Part shown: positions 7,755 through 16,323 of the stretch, piece after piece
How positions within the stretch are numbered: the stretch's first letter is position 1
How the letters are laid out: every line of letters starts with the position of its first letter
Translations under genes and position numbers: made by a program
DNA from: Phenylobacterium sp. RIFCSPHIGHO2_01_FULL_69_31
GTDB taxonomy: Bacteria > Pseudomonadota > Alphaproteobacteria > Caulobacterales > Caulobacteraceae
Assembly (NCBI RefSeq): GCF_001824475.1
Contig: NZ_MHXN01000045.1
Location: 62,001-126,000, forward strand
DNA length: 64,000 bases
Direction: 5' to 3'
The notes under the pieces: generated by a model
Databases searched by the model: none
Seen by the model: only the letters and a program-made list of their open reading frames with translations
What the model was told of the DNA's origin: nothing

Positions 7755-9586
7755 GCGGCGCCTCCGTCGAGGGGGCGGACCTTGAACACCTGAAACATGC
7801 CGGCGTGCATGTGGTACATCATGTGGCAGTGGAAGGCCCAGTCGCCCCGCTCCGCCGTCACATCGAAACTCACCTTACCGCCCGGCAGGACGTTGACCGT
7901 GTGCTTGCGCGGCATGCGCCCCACCGGCCCGTGGACCAGCTCGAAGAAGTGGCCGTGCAGGTGAATGGGATGGGTCATCATGGTGTCGTTCACCAGGGTT
8001 ACGCGCACCCGCTCCCCGTGCCGGAAGGTATAGGGCGGCGGGCGGTCGGACCATTTCCGGCCGTCGAACCCCCACATGAAGCGCTCCATGTTGCCGGTGA
8101 GCCGGATCTCCACGGCCCGGGAGGGCGCGCGGGTGTCGGGGTTGGGCTCCAGGGCGAGGAGATCCTTGTAGACCAGCACCCGGTGGCCGACGCTCTCCAA
8201 GCCCTGCCCGGGTTCGCCGGTGCGGTCCGCCGGCGAGGCCGCGATGGACTGGACGCCAGGGCCAAGCTGAAGCTGCGGCGCGTTCCGCGGGTCGCGCATG
8301 GACATCTCCATGCCGCCCATGGCGTCCGAACCGCGCACACGGGGCGGCGCCATGCCGGGCGCGGCGGACGACGCTGCGCCGTGGCCCATGGCGGCGTGAT
8401 CCATGGCCCCATGCGCCATGCCGCCATGCCCCGCGCCGGCGCCCGCCGAGGCCCCATGGGCGTGGGCCGCCATGTCCATGCCCATGTCCTTCATGGTTCC
8501 CAGCGGCCGCGCGCGCAGCGGCGGAACCTCGGCCGTCATCCCGGGCCGCGGGGCCAAGGTCGCGCGGCCCAGGCCCGACCGGTCGACCGCCTCGGAGACG
8601 ATCGTGAAGGCGCGGTCTTCGGTCGGCTGGACGATGACGTCGTAGGTCTCGGCGTTGCCGATCTGGAATTCGTCCACTTCGACCGGCTGCACGTTCTGCC
8701 CGTCGGCGGCCACGACGGTCAGCTTCAGGCCCGGGATCCGCACGTTGAAGATGGTCTGGGCGGCGGCGTTGATGAACCGCAGCCGCACCCGCTCGCCGGG
8801 CCGGAACAGGGCCGTCCAGTTGTCCTTCGGCCCGTGGCCGTTGATCAGGAACCGATACGCCGCGCCGGTGACGTCCGAGATGTCGGTGGGGTCCATCAGC
8901 ATGCGGGACCACTCGATCCGCTCCTGCAGGGTCTGGTCCCGCCCCGCCAGCAGGCCGGCGACGGTCTGCTTCTGGTAGTTGAAGATGCCGCCCTGCTGCT
9001 TCAGCTTCTGGAAGATGCGGTGCGGGTGCAGGAAGCTGTAGTCCGACAGGACCAGCACGTGCTCCCGGTCGTAGGCCACGGGGTCCGCGCCCGCCGGGTC
9101 GATCACGATGGGCCCGTAATGACCCTCCTGCTCCTGCAGGCCGGAATGGCTGTGGTACCAGTAGGTCCCGCTCTGGATGATCGGGAACTCGTAGGTGAAG
9201 GTCTCGCCCGGCCGCACACCCGGGAAGCTGACGCCCGGCACGCCGTCCATCTCGAACGGCACCAGGAGGCCGTGCCAGTGGATGGAGGTGTCCTCATCCG
9301 TCAGCGCATTGGTCAGCGACAGGCGGACCTTCTGCCCCTCCTTCAGACGGATCAGCGGGGCGGGCACAGTTCCATTGATCGTGACCGCGTGTCCGGGTCG
9401 CCCGTCGACGGTGAGATGACTGCGGGCGACCGTCAGCTTGATGTCTTCACCCGAGAGCGTGGGGAGGGTCGCCAGACCCGGCGCCGCGCTCTGGGCCCAT
9501 CCGGGGAAGAGAGCGGTCGCCGCAAGTCCGCCTCCGGCCAAGGTCGCGCCCCGCAGAAGCTGGCGGCGGCTCAAGGCGTCGTGCAT
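7751..9586 (-). CDS. copA: Copper resistance multicopper oxidase CopA
   Basis: A 611-residue periplasmic multicopper oxidase that oxidises Cu(I) and binds copper. The start ATG at 9586 places a twin-arginine signal at residues 7-9 (RRQLLRG...), as expected for a folded, metallated export substrate; the frame is open further upstream but without family similarity. Type 2/3 copper motifs are HWHG and HSHSG in the first domain. The C-terminal motifs HPIHLHGHFF and HCHMMYHMHAGM contain the type 1 ligands His, Cys, His and Met. A Met/His/Gly-rich loop before the last domain (MGMDMAAHAHG, GHGGMAHGAMDHAAMGHG, MEMSMRD) is typical of CopA/PcoA. First gene of its operon. Confidence 0.97.
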   Translation of the reverse strand: MHDALSRRQLLRGATLAGGGLAATALFPGWAQSAAPGLATLPTLSGEDIKLTVARSHLTVDGRPGHAVTINGTVPAPLIRLKEGQKVRLSLTNALTDEDTSIHWHGLLVPFEMDGVPGVSFPGVRPGETFTYEFPIIQSGTYWYHSHSGLQEQEGHYGPIVIDPAGADPVAYDREHVLVLSDYSFLHPHRIFQKLKQQGGIFNYQKQTVAGLLAGRDQTLQERIEWSRMLMDPTDISDVTGAAYRFLINGHGPKDNWTALFRPGERVRLRFINAAAQTIFNVRIPGLKLTVVAADGQNVQPVEVDEFQIGNAETYDVIVQPTEDRAFTIVSEAVDRSGLGRATLAPRPGMTAEVPPLRARPLGTMKDMGMDMAAHAHGASAGAGAGHGGMAHGAMDHAAMGHGAASSAAPGMAPPRVRGSDAMGGMEMSMRDPRNAPQLQLGPGVQSIAASPADRTGEPGQGLESVGHRVLVYKDLLALEPNPDTRAPSRAVEIRLTGNMERFMWGFDGRKWSDRPPPYTFRHGERVRVTLVNDTMMTHPIHLHGHFFELVHGPVGRMPRKHTVNVLPGGKVSFDVTAERGDWAFHCHMMYHMHAGMFQVFKVRPLDGGAA

Positions 9587-9630
9587 CGTCCATCCTGGAT
9601 CTGAACGGCCCCAGAGGGGCCCACTGGCGG

Positions 9631-9660
9631 GTATACGCACCGCGATCCCCCATCCCTCAA
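9631..9660 (-). promoter_or_regulatory. Predicted ECF-type promoter of copA operon
   Basis: Minus strand: GTGCGTATAC at 9640-9631, with GGGA beginning 16 bases before it (in TTGAGGGATG). The same GTGCGTATA plus a GGG-containing block at the same distance precedes the DUF411 gene and the cnrY-like gene. A start site just downstream would give a leader of about 38 bases to the copA ATG. Assignment to the neighbouring ECF sigma is inference. Confidence 0.6.
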
Positions 9661-9690
9661 GCTTCGCCGGGTGATTTTTCGATTGGCCGA

Positions 9691-9720
9691 ATGCGGGGCC
9701 TTCGACGCTGGTGCGTATAC
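9691..9720 (+). promoter_or_regulatory. Predicted ECF-type promoter of DUF411 gene
   Basis: GTGCGTATAC at 9711-9720 with GGGG 16 bases before it (ATGCGGGGCC at 9691-9700). It is the exact inverted copy of the copA element, so the two promoters face away from each other. The ATG lies 27 bases after the element. Confidence 0.6.
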
Positions 9721-9746
9721 TCCGGGTGCAACCCCATGAGATCACG

Positions 9747-10226
9747 ATGACCACTGCTCCCCGTAATGACCGCCTGTCGAAGAGCCGCCGGAGCCTGCTG
9801 GCAGGCGCCGCGGCGCTGGCCTTCGCCGGCTGCGCCCGGGCCGAGGCGCGCGAGCTGACGGTCTACAAGACGCCCTGGTGCGGCTGCTGCAAGGGCTGGG
9901 TCACGCACATGACCCGGTCCGGCTTCCGGGTGAAGGTGGTCGAGCTGGAGGATCTAGCGCCCATTCGGGAGCAGTATGGGGTCCCCTTCCGGCTGTCGTC
10001 CTGCCACACCGGCGTGGTGGGCGGCTATGTCGTGGAGGGCCACGTTCCCCCGGCCGACGTGGCGCGGCTGCTTCGGGAGCGACCGCGCGGCCTTGGCCTC
10101 ACTGTCCCCGGCATGCCGATCGGATCGCCCGGCATGGAGCAGCCTGGCGGCGCGACCGAGCCATACGAGACGCAGCTGCTGTTGGACAGAACCGGCCGCA
10201 CGCGCACCTTCGCCCGTCACGGCTGA
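9747..10226 (+). CDS. Exported DUF411 metal-binding protein
   Basis: A 159-residue DUF411 protein, a family regularly found with copper resistance genes and thought to bind or transfer metal in the periplasm. After the ATG at 9747 comes a basic SKSRRSLLAGAAALAFAGC segment that could be a Tat signal or, with LAFAGC, a lipoprotein signal. The conserved CxxC-type site is in TPWCGCCKGW (about 44-53). The rest matches the family: LSSCHTGVVGGYVVEGHVP and a C-terminal LTVPGMPIGSPGME. It is divergent from copA, and each has its own copy of the same promoter element. An in-frame upstream GTG (9711) lies on the promoter and is rejected. Confidence 0.88.
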   Translation: MTTAPRNDRLSKSRRSLLAGAAALAFAGCARAEARELTVYKTPWCGCCKGWVTHMTRSGFRVKVVELEDLAPIREQYGVPFRLSSCHTGVVGGYVVEGHVPPADVARLLRERPRGLGLTVPGMPIGSPGMEQPGGATEPYETQLLLDRTGRTRTFARHG

Positions 10227-10233
10227 GGTTGCG

Positions 10234-10263
10234 GTAAGGGGTTCGCGACCTGCGTGCGTATAT
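10234..10263 (+). promoter_or_regulatory. Predicted ECF-type (autoregulated) promoter of cnrYXH-like operon
   Basis: GTGCGTATAT at 10254-10263 with GGGG 16 bases before it (GTAAGGGGTT at 10234-10243). It matches the copA and DUF411 elements in sequence and spacing and lies 28 bases before the first ATG of the operon that encodes the sigma factor. Confidence 0.6.
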
Positions 10264-10291
10264 CCGCTGAGGAACAGAAGGAACCTGCGCC

Positions 10292-10585
10292 ATGGCCGAC
10301 GATCTGGACCGGATGCTCGCCCGCCTTGCGCGTGAGGCCGGCCTTCAGGCGCCCGACGGGTTCGAGGCCCGCGTGCTGGCCGGCGTGGCCGCTCGCCGCG
10401 AGGCCCTTCGCGCCGGCCACGCCCTGGGACCGGCGCAGTTCGCAGCGGTGGGCCTCGCGCTGGCGGTCGGCGTGACGGCGGGCGGCCTCGCCGGTGTTCG
10501 CACGGTGGTCGGCTCGCACGGCTTCGACACGTTCTCGACCGCGACCCACCTGGCGCCCTCGACGCTGCTGGAAGGCGACGGATGA
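10292..10585 (+). CDS. CnrY-like membrane anti-sigma factor
   Basis: A 97-residue protein with a charged N-terminal cytoplasmic part (1-45, MADDLDRMLARLAREAGLQ...), one membrane helix (about 47-68) and a short periplasmic tail. Size, topology and position match CnrY (about 95 aa), which holds the ECF sigma factor CnrH at the membrane. Sequence similarity in this family is weak, so the call rests on context: the stop overlaps the start of a CnrX-like sensor (ATGA), which overlaps an ECF sigma gene. AAGGA stands nine bases before the ATG. Confidence 0.65.
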   Translation: MADDLDRMLARLAREAGLQAPDGFEARVLAGVAARREALRAGHALGPAQFAAVGLALAVGVTAGGLAGVRTVVGSHGFDTFSTATHLAPSTLLEGDG

Positions 10586-11022
10586 CCTTTACGCCCAGAC
10601 TTCTTCTCACCCTCGTGCTGTCGGTGATCGTCGCCTTTGCCGGCGCGTGGGCCGGCGCGAAGTACATGGTGGCGCGCACTCAGCCGGAGGCGCCGCTGCA
10701 CGACCTCGTGCACAGGAAACTGAACCTGACGGCCGAGCAGGAGCGCCGCATCGATGAGCTGGAAAGCACCTTCGCGGTGCGCCGCCAGGCCCTAGAAGCC
10801 GAGATGCGGGCCGCCAACGCGGACCTCGCGCGCGCCATCGCCGCAGAGCATGCCTATTCGCCGGGGGTGCAGCAGGCCGTCGACCGATTCCATCGCGCGA
10901 TGGGCGAGTTGCAAAAGGAAACGATCCTGCACGTGCTCGCCATGCGCCGGGTCCTGACGCCCGAACAGGCTGCTACCTTCGACGACACGGTGGTGAAGGC
11001 GCTGACCGAAGACGCCACGTGA
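10582..11022 (+). CDS. CnrX-like periplasmic heavy-metal sensor
   Basis: A 146-residue membrane-anchored periplasmic sensor (CnrX is 148). One N-terminal helix (7-27) leads to a four-helix, charged domain. In CnrX the metal is held by His42, His46, Glu63, His119 and Met123. Here His40, His44, Glu61, His117 and Met121 occupy the same spacings with a constant offset of two. In CnrX metal binding changes contact with CnrY and frees the sigma factor. Overlaps both neighbours (ATGA and GTGA). The metal sensed cannot be read from sequence; cobalt/nickel is the precedent, copper the context. Confidence 0.85.
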   Translation: MTFTPRLLLTLVLSVIVAFAGAWAGAKYMVARTQPEAPLHDLVHRKLNLTAEQERRIDELESTFAVRRQALEAEMRAANADLARAIAAEHAYSPGVQQAVDRFHRAMGELQKETILHVLAMRRVLTPEQAATFDDTVVKALTEDAT

Positions 11023-11603
11023 GCCCGGCGGACGAGCCGACCGACGCCGACCTCGCCCGGGCGGCGGCGGCGGGCGATGAGCGGGCCTATGCTCGCCTCG
11101 TCGCGCGTCACAAGGATGGATTGCTTCGCCTGATCGGGAGGTACCTCGGGCGTCCGGACGAGGCGCAGGAGGCCGCGCACGAGGCGTTCATCGCGGCCTG
11201 GAGCGCCCTGCCCCGCTACGATACCGCCCGTCCCTTCGGGCCCTGGCTGCGGACCATCGCCATCAACAAGGCGCGCGACCGGGGGCGGCGACTGGCGTTT
11301 CGGCGGCTGTTGTTCGGCGACCGGCCGCCGGAGGATACCGCGGCGCGCCATCATCCCGATCCGGCCGCCACGCCCGACGAGGCCATCTCGGACTTGGAGC
11401 GGCTGCGCCTGCTGGAGCGGGCCATCGCTCAGCTTCCCGATGCCTTGAAAGCCCCGCTCGTGCTGACGGCGCTGGAGGGGTGTTCGCAACAGGAGGCGGG
11501 CGACATCCTCGGACTCACCCCCAAGGCCGTCGAGACGCGGGTCTATCGCGCCCGCCGCGTCCTGGCCGAAACGCTTGGGACAACCCTGCGGGCAGATCCC
11601 TGA
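11019..11603 (+). CDS. ECF RNA polymerase sigma factor (CnrH-like)
   Basis: A 194-residue sigma-70 family ECF factor (CnrH is 191). Region 2 spans about 10-80 (DLARAAAAGDERAYARLVARHKDGLLRLIGRYLG, then EEAAHEAFIAAWSALPRYD and RPFGPWLRTIAINKARD). Region 4 spans about 125-185 (LERAIAQLPDALKAPLVLTALEG, then SQQEAGDILGLTPKAVETRVYRARRVL). There is no extra C-terminal domain. The GTG start overlaps the sensor stop (GTGA). It is the effector of the anti-sigma/sensor module and the likely reader of the GTGCGTATA promoters at copA, DUF411 and its own operon. Confidence 0.93.
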   Translation: MSPADEPTDADLARAAAAGDERAYARLVARHKDGLLRLIGRYLGRPDEAQEAAHEAFIAAWSALPRYDTARPFGPWLRTIAINKARDRGRRLAFRRLLFGDRPPEDTAARHHPDPAATPDEAISDLERLRLLERAIAQLPDALKAPLVLTALEGCSQQEAGDILGLTPKAVETRVYRARRVLAETLGTTLRADP

Positions 11604-11612
11604 TCGGGCGGA

Positions 11613-11855
11613 TCAGTGGGCGCGGGCCAGCGCCAGCTCCGGTTCGCGCGGCAGGCCGAACGCCCTCAGGCTCGCCGGCAGCCGTGCGCTCATCCGCGTC
11701 GCTTCGCGCATCGAGGCGAACGGCGTCGCCGACGCGGGATCGGCGACCCACACCATGCGGCCGACAGGGGTCATCTGAAGGTACTGGTCGATGTGGTGGC
11801 CGGTATCGGTCCTGGCGACCAGGGCGGGGGCGATCGGGGCGACGATGCTGGGCAT
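11613..11855 (-). CDS. Small conserved hypothetical protein
   Basis: An 80-residue soluble protein that I do not recognise by name. It has a beta-rich start, HIDQYLQMTPVGRMVWVADPASATPF, then a helical Arg-rich part REATRMSARLPASLRAFGLPRE, a pattern I associate with small alphaproteobacterial proteins of unknown role. The ATG has AAGGA seven bases upstream and frame quality is good, so it is probably real. Convergent with the ECF sigma gene, nine bases between stops. Confidence 0.6.
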   Translation of the reverse strand: MPSIVAPIAPALVARTDTGHHIDQYLQMTPVGRMVWVADPASATPFASMREATRMSARLPASLRAFGLPREPELALARAH

Positions 11856-11956
11856 GGCGGGGTCCTTCGTGTTGACCCACAGTCGCCGAGCCCCTGCGCC
11901 GTCGCCATTCGGGAGCTCCCCCTAGGTAGCGATACGGAGCGGGCGCAAGGCGGAGA

Positions 11957-13162
11957 TCAGGCTCCGCGCTCGCGGATTCCAACGCCGTCGCGGACCTTGT
12001 CCGACGGAAAGACGACCACCCGCTCGCCGGGCTGCAATCCCTTGCGGATCTCGGCCTCATCGTCGGTCATGGCGCCCACGGTCACGGGCGAGAGCCGCGC
12101 GCGGCCGCCGACGACGCGGAACACCGCCCAACCCCGTCCCTCGCGAACCAGGGCGCCCACCGGGGCCTTCACCGCGTTCGCCTCGCGCCGCAGCACCACC
12201 CGTCCCCAGACCCGGTAGCCGGGCCCCAGGCGCGACCAGCGAGCGGGATCGCCGGCGAACTGGAGCAGGACGAGGACGCGCTGTTCCTCCACGCCAAGGG
12301 CCGAGACCTTGGTGAACCCCTGGGGCTCCACGCGGCGCACGATAGCGGGGATGGTCCCTTCGCCGCCCCAGTCGAAGATCTCGGCGGGCATGCCCTCGCG
12401 GACCCGCACGGCATCCTGTGTGAGAAACTCGATCGCCGCTTCCAGGCCGCTCTGGTCGCCGATCTCCACGAGCGGAGCGCCCATGGCCACGGTCCGCTCG
12501 CTCTCTTGCAGCACCCGCGTGACGTAGCCGGAGGCCGGCGAAGTGACGGGCACGGCCCGGCCGTCCGCCGCATCGGGACCCAGCAGCGCCGAGCGCGCAG
12601 CCGCCAGTTCGGAGCGGCGCACGATGAGTTGCGCGGCGGCGGCCCGCACGGCCGCCCGCGCCGCCCGGGCCCCGGCCTCTGCGGAATCCAGCGCCTGGCT
12701 GGCGGCGAATCCCCGCTCGGCCACGGTCCGCGTCCGGGCCAGGTCGTTGTCGGCCTTGCGCGCCTCTGCCGCGAGCTGGTCCTGCTGGGCGGCGGCGGCG
12801 GCGGCGCTAACCGCGGCCTGGGCGGCGGCCACCGCGGCCTGGGCCTGCGCCCGCGCGCGGGGATCGAGCAGGTCCGCGCTGGCGGGCCAGATGTGCGCGA
12901 CGACCGTCTGACCGGCGGTGACGCGGTCGCCGACGTGCAGGGCGACGCGCTGCAGGCGGCCCGAGACCGGCGCGGCCACCACATAGGCCTCGCGGACGCG
13001 TGCGAAACCCTGGTCGGCGACGCTCTCGTCGATGGCTCCGCGGGTCACCGCCGCCACGTCGGCCTCCACCGGCCGGGGCGCGAACAGCATGGCGAGCGCG
13101 GCGGCCACCAGGCCCACGAGGACCGCCCCGATCGCCCACCGCACCCACTTGGTCTTGGCCAT
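11957..13162 (-). CDS. HlyD/RND-type periplasmic adaptor of an ABC exporter
   Basis: A 401-residue membrane-fusion protein: an N-terminal signal-anchor helix (10-31), a first lipoyl half (VVAAPVSGRLQRVALHVGDRVTAGQTVV), an Ala-rich coiled-coil hairpin (about 100-190), a second lipoyl half (VTSPASGYVTRVLQESERTVAMGAPLVEIGD) and beta-barrel/membrane-proximal parts to the C-terminus. It bridges the inner-membrane transporter to the outer membrane. It lies three bases after the FtsX-type permease gene, so ATPase, permease and adaptor form one operon. Substrate unknown. Confidence 0.9.
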   Translation of the reverse strand: MAKTKWVRWAIGAVLVGLVAAALAMLFAPRPVEADVAAVTRGAIDESVADQGFARVREAYVVAAPVSGRLQRVALHVGDRVTAGQTVVAHIWPASADLLDPRARAQAQAAVAAAQAAVSAAAAAAQQDQLAAEARKADNDLARTRTVAERGFAASQALDSAEAGARAARAAVRAAAAQLIVRRSELAAARSALLGPDAADGRAVPVTSPASGYVTRVLQESERTVAMGAPLVEIGDQSGLEAAIEFLTQDAVRVREGMPAEIFDWGGEGTIPAIVRRVEPQGFTKVSALGVEEQRVLVLLQFAGDPARWSRLGPGYRVWGRVVLRREANAVKAPVGALVREGRGWAVFRVVGGRARLSPVTVGAMTDDEAEIRKGLQPGERVVVFPSDKVRDGVGIRERGA

Positions 13163-13165
13163 CGT

Positions 13166-15529
13166 CTATTCCCTCGTCTTCAGGACGGTCACGAGGTCGA
13201 AACCCCAGATGCGCCGCCCCACCAGCAGGGCGGCCAGGCTCACGGCCGCGAGATAGGCCAGGAGCGAGATTCCATAGCTGCGCGGGCCGATCACCGCGGG
13301 CAGGCGCATCTCGTCGCGCGAATAGGCCGCCACGAGACCGTGGGCGAGAGCCTGGCCGCCCAGCATGCCCAGGGGGATCGCCGCGAGCGCCAGGATCGCC
13401 AGTTCGCCCACCAGGATGTAGGCGCACTCCCCCTGCCCGAACCCCAGCACCCGCAGGGTCGCCAGGTCGCGGGCGCGCTCCGACAGTGCGATGCGGCTGG
13501 TGTTGTAGGCGACCCCGAAGGCGATTGCGGCGGCAAAGCTGACGTAGAAGCTGATCATCACGCGGAAGGCCTCGGCCATGGCCTGCCGCCAGTTGGCCAC
13601 GGTGTCGTCGCGCGACGAAGAGCCGATGATCTGGGGGATCCCCTCGATGGCGCGATAGAACGCCGGCCGTGCGTCCGGCGCTACGAGGAGCTGGGCGCCG
13701 CTGGCCAGGTCGCCCTCGCCCATCAGGTGGTTCAGCTCGCGCCGGGGCATGTAGGCGGCAAAGCCGCTGTAGTCGCGGGCCAGGGCCGTCACCGGCAGGT
13801 CGGCCGCCGGTCCGGAGCCGTCGATCACCTCCACCCGCACGCTGTCGCCCGGCTCCAGCCCCAGGCGGGCGGCGAGCGCCTCGCTGATCACCAGTCCGCG
13901 CCCCTTGAAGGGGATCGGCCGGTCCAGCCCGTCCAGCGGCCGCTGAAAGCTGGCCCCGGGATCGAGGCCGACGATGCGGGTCATCTCCTCGCGCCCGCCG
14001 GCCTTGAGGCGCGCCGCCACGATGCGGACCGGCTCGGCGGCGAAAACGCCGGGAAGCCGCTGAACGCTCGCCAGCGCGGCGACGCTGCGCGCCTCTGCGA
14101 AGCCGACGGACTCGCTCCAGCGCTGGGTTCGGTAATAGGCCTGGTCGACGACCTTATCGAGGCTGTCGAACAGGAACTGTGTCCCCACCAGCAGGGTGAG
14201 GCTGGAGGCCAGGCCCAGGATGGCCAGCGTGGCCCGCATGGGAAACCGCTCCAGGTTCCGCACGATGATGCGCGTGGCCTGGTCGACCGAGCCGTCCCGC
14301 GCCACACGGTCCAACAGTCCCTCGCGATAGGCGGTCGGCCGGAGTGGTTGCATGGCGAGGGCCGGCGACAGCCCAGCCGCACGCCGCACCGCCGCCAGGG
14401 ATCCCAGCATGGTCGCGGCGATCGCCACCCCCGCCGAACAGGCGAACGCGCCCCAATGGAAACGCGGCTCCAGCAGGGGAAACCGGAAGTACTCGCGATA
14501 CTGGTCGACGATGGCCGCGGCCAGGCCGCCCCCCGCGAGGCCGCCGGCGATCGCGCCCGTCAGGCCGATCACCGCGGCGAGCCGCAGGTATGGGACCGCC
14601 GCCTCGCGGTCGCGATAGCCGAACGCCTTCAACAGGCCGATCTGCTCGCGTTCCGCCTCGACCAGGCGCGAAACCGTGAGGTGCACGAGCGCCGCGGCGA
14701 TCACCAGGAAGATCGGCGGCAGAATCGAGGCCGAGGTCGAGAGCTCCTTCAACTCGGCGGCCAGGAAGGCGTGCGAGGCCTGGTCCTCGCGCGCATAGGC
14801 CGCCCGCCCCCCGTAGGGGGCGAGCATCCGGTCGAGGTCCGCAAGGACCGCGGGGACCGACGCCCCGGGGGCCACCCTGAGCGCGACTGCGTTCACCGCC
14901 CCGTTCATGCCGGCCGCCCGCTCGACGGCCGGCCGCGGCGCCCAGAATACGGCCTGGTGGGCGTCGTCGGGCATGAAGGACTCGGGCGCCGGCACATAGA
15001 CGTACTCAGGCGACAGCGCCGCGCCGACGATGGTGAAGGTGAAGGCGCGGCCATCGATGACGGCGGTCAGCCGATCCCCCAGCCGGACCCTCGCCGCCTC
15101 CATGAAGGTCTTCAGCGCCACCGCCTCGTCGAGCCGGTTGGGGTCGGGCATCCGGCCTTGCGTCAGGGTGATCCGGTTGAGGGCCCGACGCTCGTCGTCG
15201 GGCAGCGAGATCACCCGTGCGATCGCCGGCCGCGACAACCCGGGAACGTCCATCAGGCCGCTCTCGAGGATGCGGGCGTCCACCGTCGTCACACCGTCCA
15301 GCCGCGACAGGTCGCGGGTCACGGACGCCGGCATACGCTTGGCCTGCGCGAAGACGTCGGCGAACCGGCTGTCGGCATAGAAGGCGTCCTGGGCGCCGGC
15401 CAGCGCCCGCTGCGCCGACAGCGACATCACCGCGACCGCGACGCCGCAGCCGACCAGCAGGGCGATCGCCATCACCTGCCACTTGAGGCGCCAGAGGTCG
15501 CGCAGGAGCTTGCGGTCGAGCGCCTTCAC
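13166..15529 (-). CDS. ABC transporter permease, duplicated FtsX/MacB-type
   Basis: A 787-residue permease with two FtsX-like units: an N-terminal helix (about 14-34), a large periplasmic domain, three helices around 265-385 ([32 protein letters not shown] is the typical coupling segment), then a second periplasmic domain and three final helices to residue 787. The second coupling segment is [23 protein letters not shown]. The GTG start at 15529 overlaps the ATPase stop (GTGA); the frame stays open far upstream but that part is only the shadow of the ATPase gene. Probably exports a lipid, peptide or drug. Confidence 0.92.
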   Translation of the reverse strand: MKALDRKLLRDLWRLKWQVMAIALLVGCGVAVAVMSLSAQRALAGAQDAFYADSRFADVFAQAKRMPASVTRDLSRLDGVTTVDARILESGLMDVPGLSRPAIARVISLPDDERRALNRITLTQGRMPDPNRLDEAVALKTFMEAARVRLGDRLTAVIDGRAFTFTIVGAALSPEYVYVPAPESFMPDDAHQAVFWAPRPAVERAAGMNGAVNAVALRVAPGASVPAVLADLDRMLAPYGGRAAYAREDQASHAFLAAELKELSTSASILPPIFLVIAAALVHLTVSRLVEAEREQIGLLKAFGYRDREAAVPYLRLAAVIGLTGAIAGGLAGGGLAAAIVDQYREYFRFPLLEPRFHWGAFACSAGVAIAATMLGSLAAVRRAAGLSPALAMQPLRPTAYREGLLDRVARDGSVDQATRIIVRNLERFPMRATLAILGLASSLTLLVGTQFLFDSLDKVVDQAYYRTQRWSESVGFAEARSVAALASVQRLPGVFAAEPVRIVAARLKAGGREEMTRIVGLDPGASFQRPLDGLDRPIPFKGRGLVISEALAARLGLEPGDSVRVEVIDGSGPAADLPVTALARDYSGFAAYMPRRELNHLMGEGDLASGAQLLVAPDARPAFYRAIEGIPQIIGSSSRDDTVANWRQAMAEAFRVMISFYVSFAAAIAFGVAYNTSRIALSERARDLATLRVLGFGQGECAYILVGELAILALAAIPLGMLGGQALAHGLVAAYSRDEMRLPAVIGPRSYGISLLAYLAAVSLAALLVGRRIWGFDLVTVLKTRE

Positions 15530-16257
15530 CAGCTCACCTCCCGCGGCGCGAGTTTCCGCGCGTTGGGCTGCACCTCCTGGATCCGCCCGTCGCGGAACCG
15601 GATCACGCGGTCGGCCATGCCCGCGATGTCGGTGTTGTGCGAGACGATCATGGCGGTCGCGCCGACGTCGCCGGTGACGTCCACGATGGCCTCCAGCACC
15701 TGGACGCCGCTGTCGCTGTCGAGGGACCCTGTCGGCTCGTCGCAGAGCAGCAACTCCGGCCGCTTGGCGATGGCGCGGGCCACGGCCACGCGCTGCTGCT
15801 GGCCGCCTGAGAGCTGAGCCGGGAAATGGTCCATCCGATCCGCCAGCCCGACCCGCGCAAGGGCTTCCTCCGGGGACATCGGGTCCGTGGCGATCTCGGT
15901 TATCAAGGCCACGTTCTCGCGGGCCGTCAGGCTGGGCACCAGGTTGAAGAACTGGAAGATGAAGCCCACGGAGCGCCGCCGGTAGCGCGTGAGCTCCGTC
16001 TCGCTGGCGCCGGTCAGTTCGAAGTCGTGGAAGCGCGCGGATCCGGAACTCGCCCGGTCCAGGCCGCCCAGGATGTTGAGCAACGTCGACTTGCCCGAAC
16101 CTGAGGGTCCCAGCAGCACCAGGGTTTCGCCGGCCAGGATCTGCAGATCGACGCCTCGCAGCGCATGCACATCGCCCGCCCCGGTGCGATAGACTTTGCT
16201 GAGGCCGCGGACATCGAACGCGACCTTCGGACCGGGCGCTGGAGGGGCGGTCGCCAT
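15526..16257 (-). CDS. ABC transporter ATP-binding protein (LolD/MacB type)
   Basis: A 243-residue nucleotide-binding subunit. Walker A is GPSGSGKST (about 50-58), the Q-loop is in [18 protein letters not shown], the signature is [19 protein letters not shown], Walker B is [12 protein letters not shown] and the H-loop is in IVSHNTD. These are those of the LolD/MacB class that serves FtsX-like permeases. First gene of the exporter operon (ATPase, permease, adaptor). Confidence 0.94.
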   Translation of the reverse strand: MATAPPAPGPKVAFDVRGLSKVYRTGAGDVHALRGVDLQILAGETLVLLGPSGSGKSTLLNILGGLDRASSGSARFHDFELTGASETELTRYRRRSVGFIFQFFNLVPSLTARENVALITEIATDPMSPEEALARVGLADRMDHFPAQLSGGQQQRVAVARAIAKRPELLLCDEPTGSLDSDSGVQVLEAIVDVTGDVGATAMIVSHNTDIAGMADRVIRFRDGRIQEVQPNARKLAPREVSW

Positions 16258-16323
16258 CTTTGCTCCCTAGCGGCCTGGTTCCGCTGCGCCTTGACCTCGC
16301 GCAACGGCGCGCCGCCGTCCTGC

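Noticed and set aside
7805-9604. 599-codon open frame on the plus strand
   Set aside because: Shadow of copA, whose copper motifs are all on the minus strand.
12543-12911. Low-complexity Ala/Ser frame opposite the adaptor gene
   Set aside because: Composition follows from the Ala-rich coiled coil coded on the other strand.
12506-15817. 1103-codon open frame on the plus strand
   Set aside because: Antisense shadow of the adaptor, permease and ATPase genes; rich in Arg/Gly/His/Gln, no domain, while the minus strand carries clear ABC motifs.
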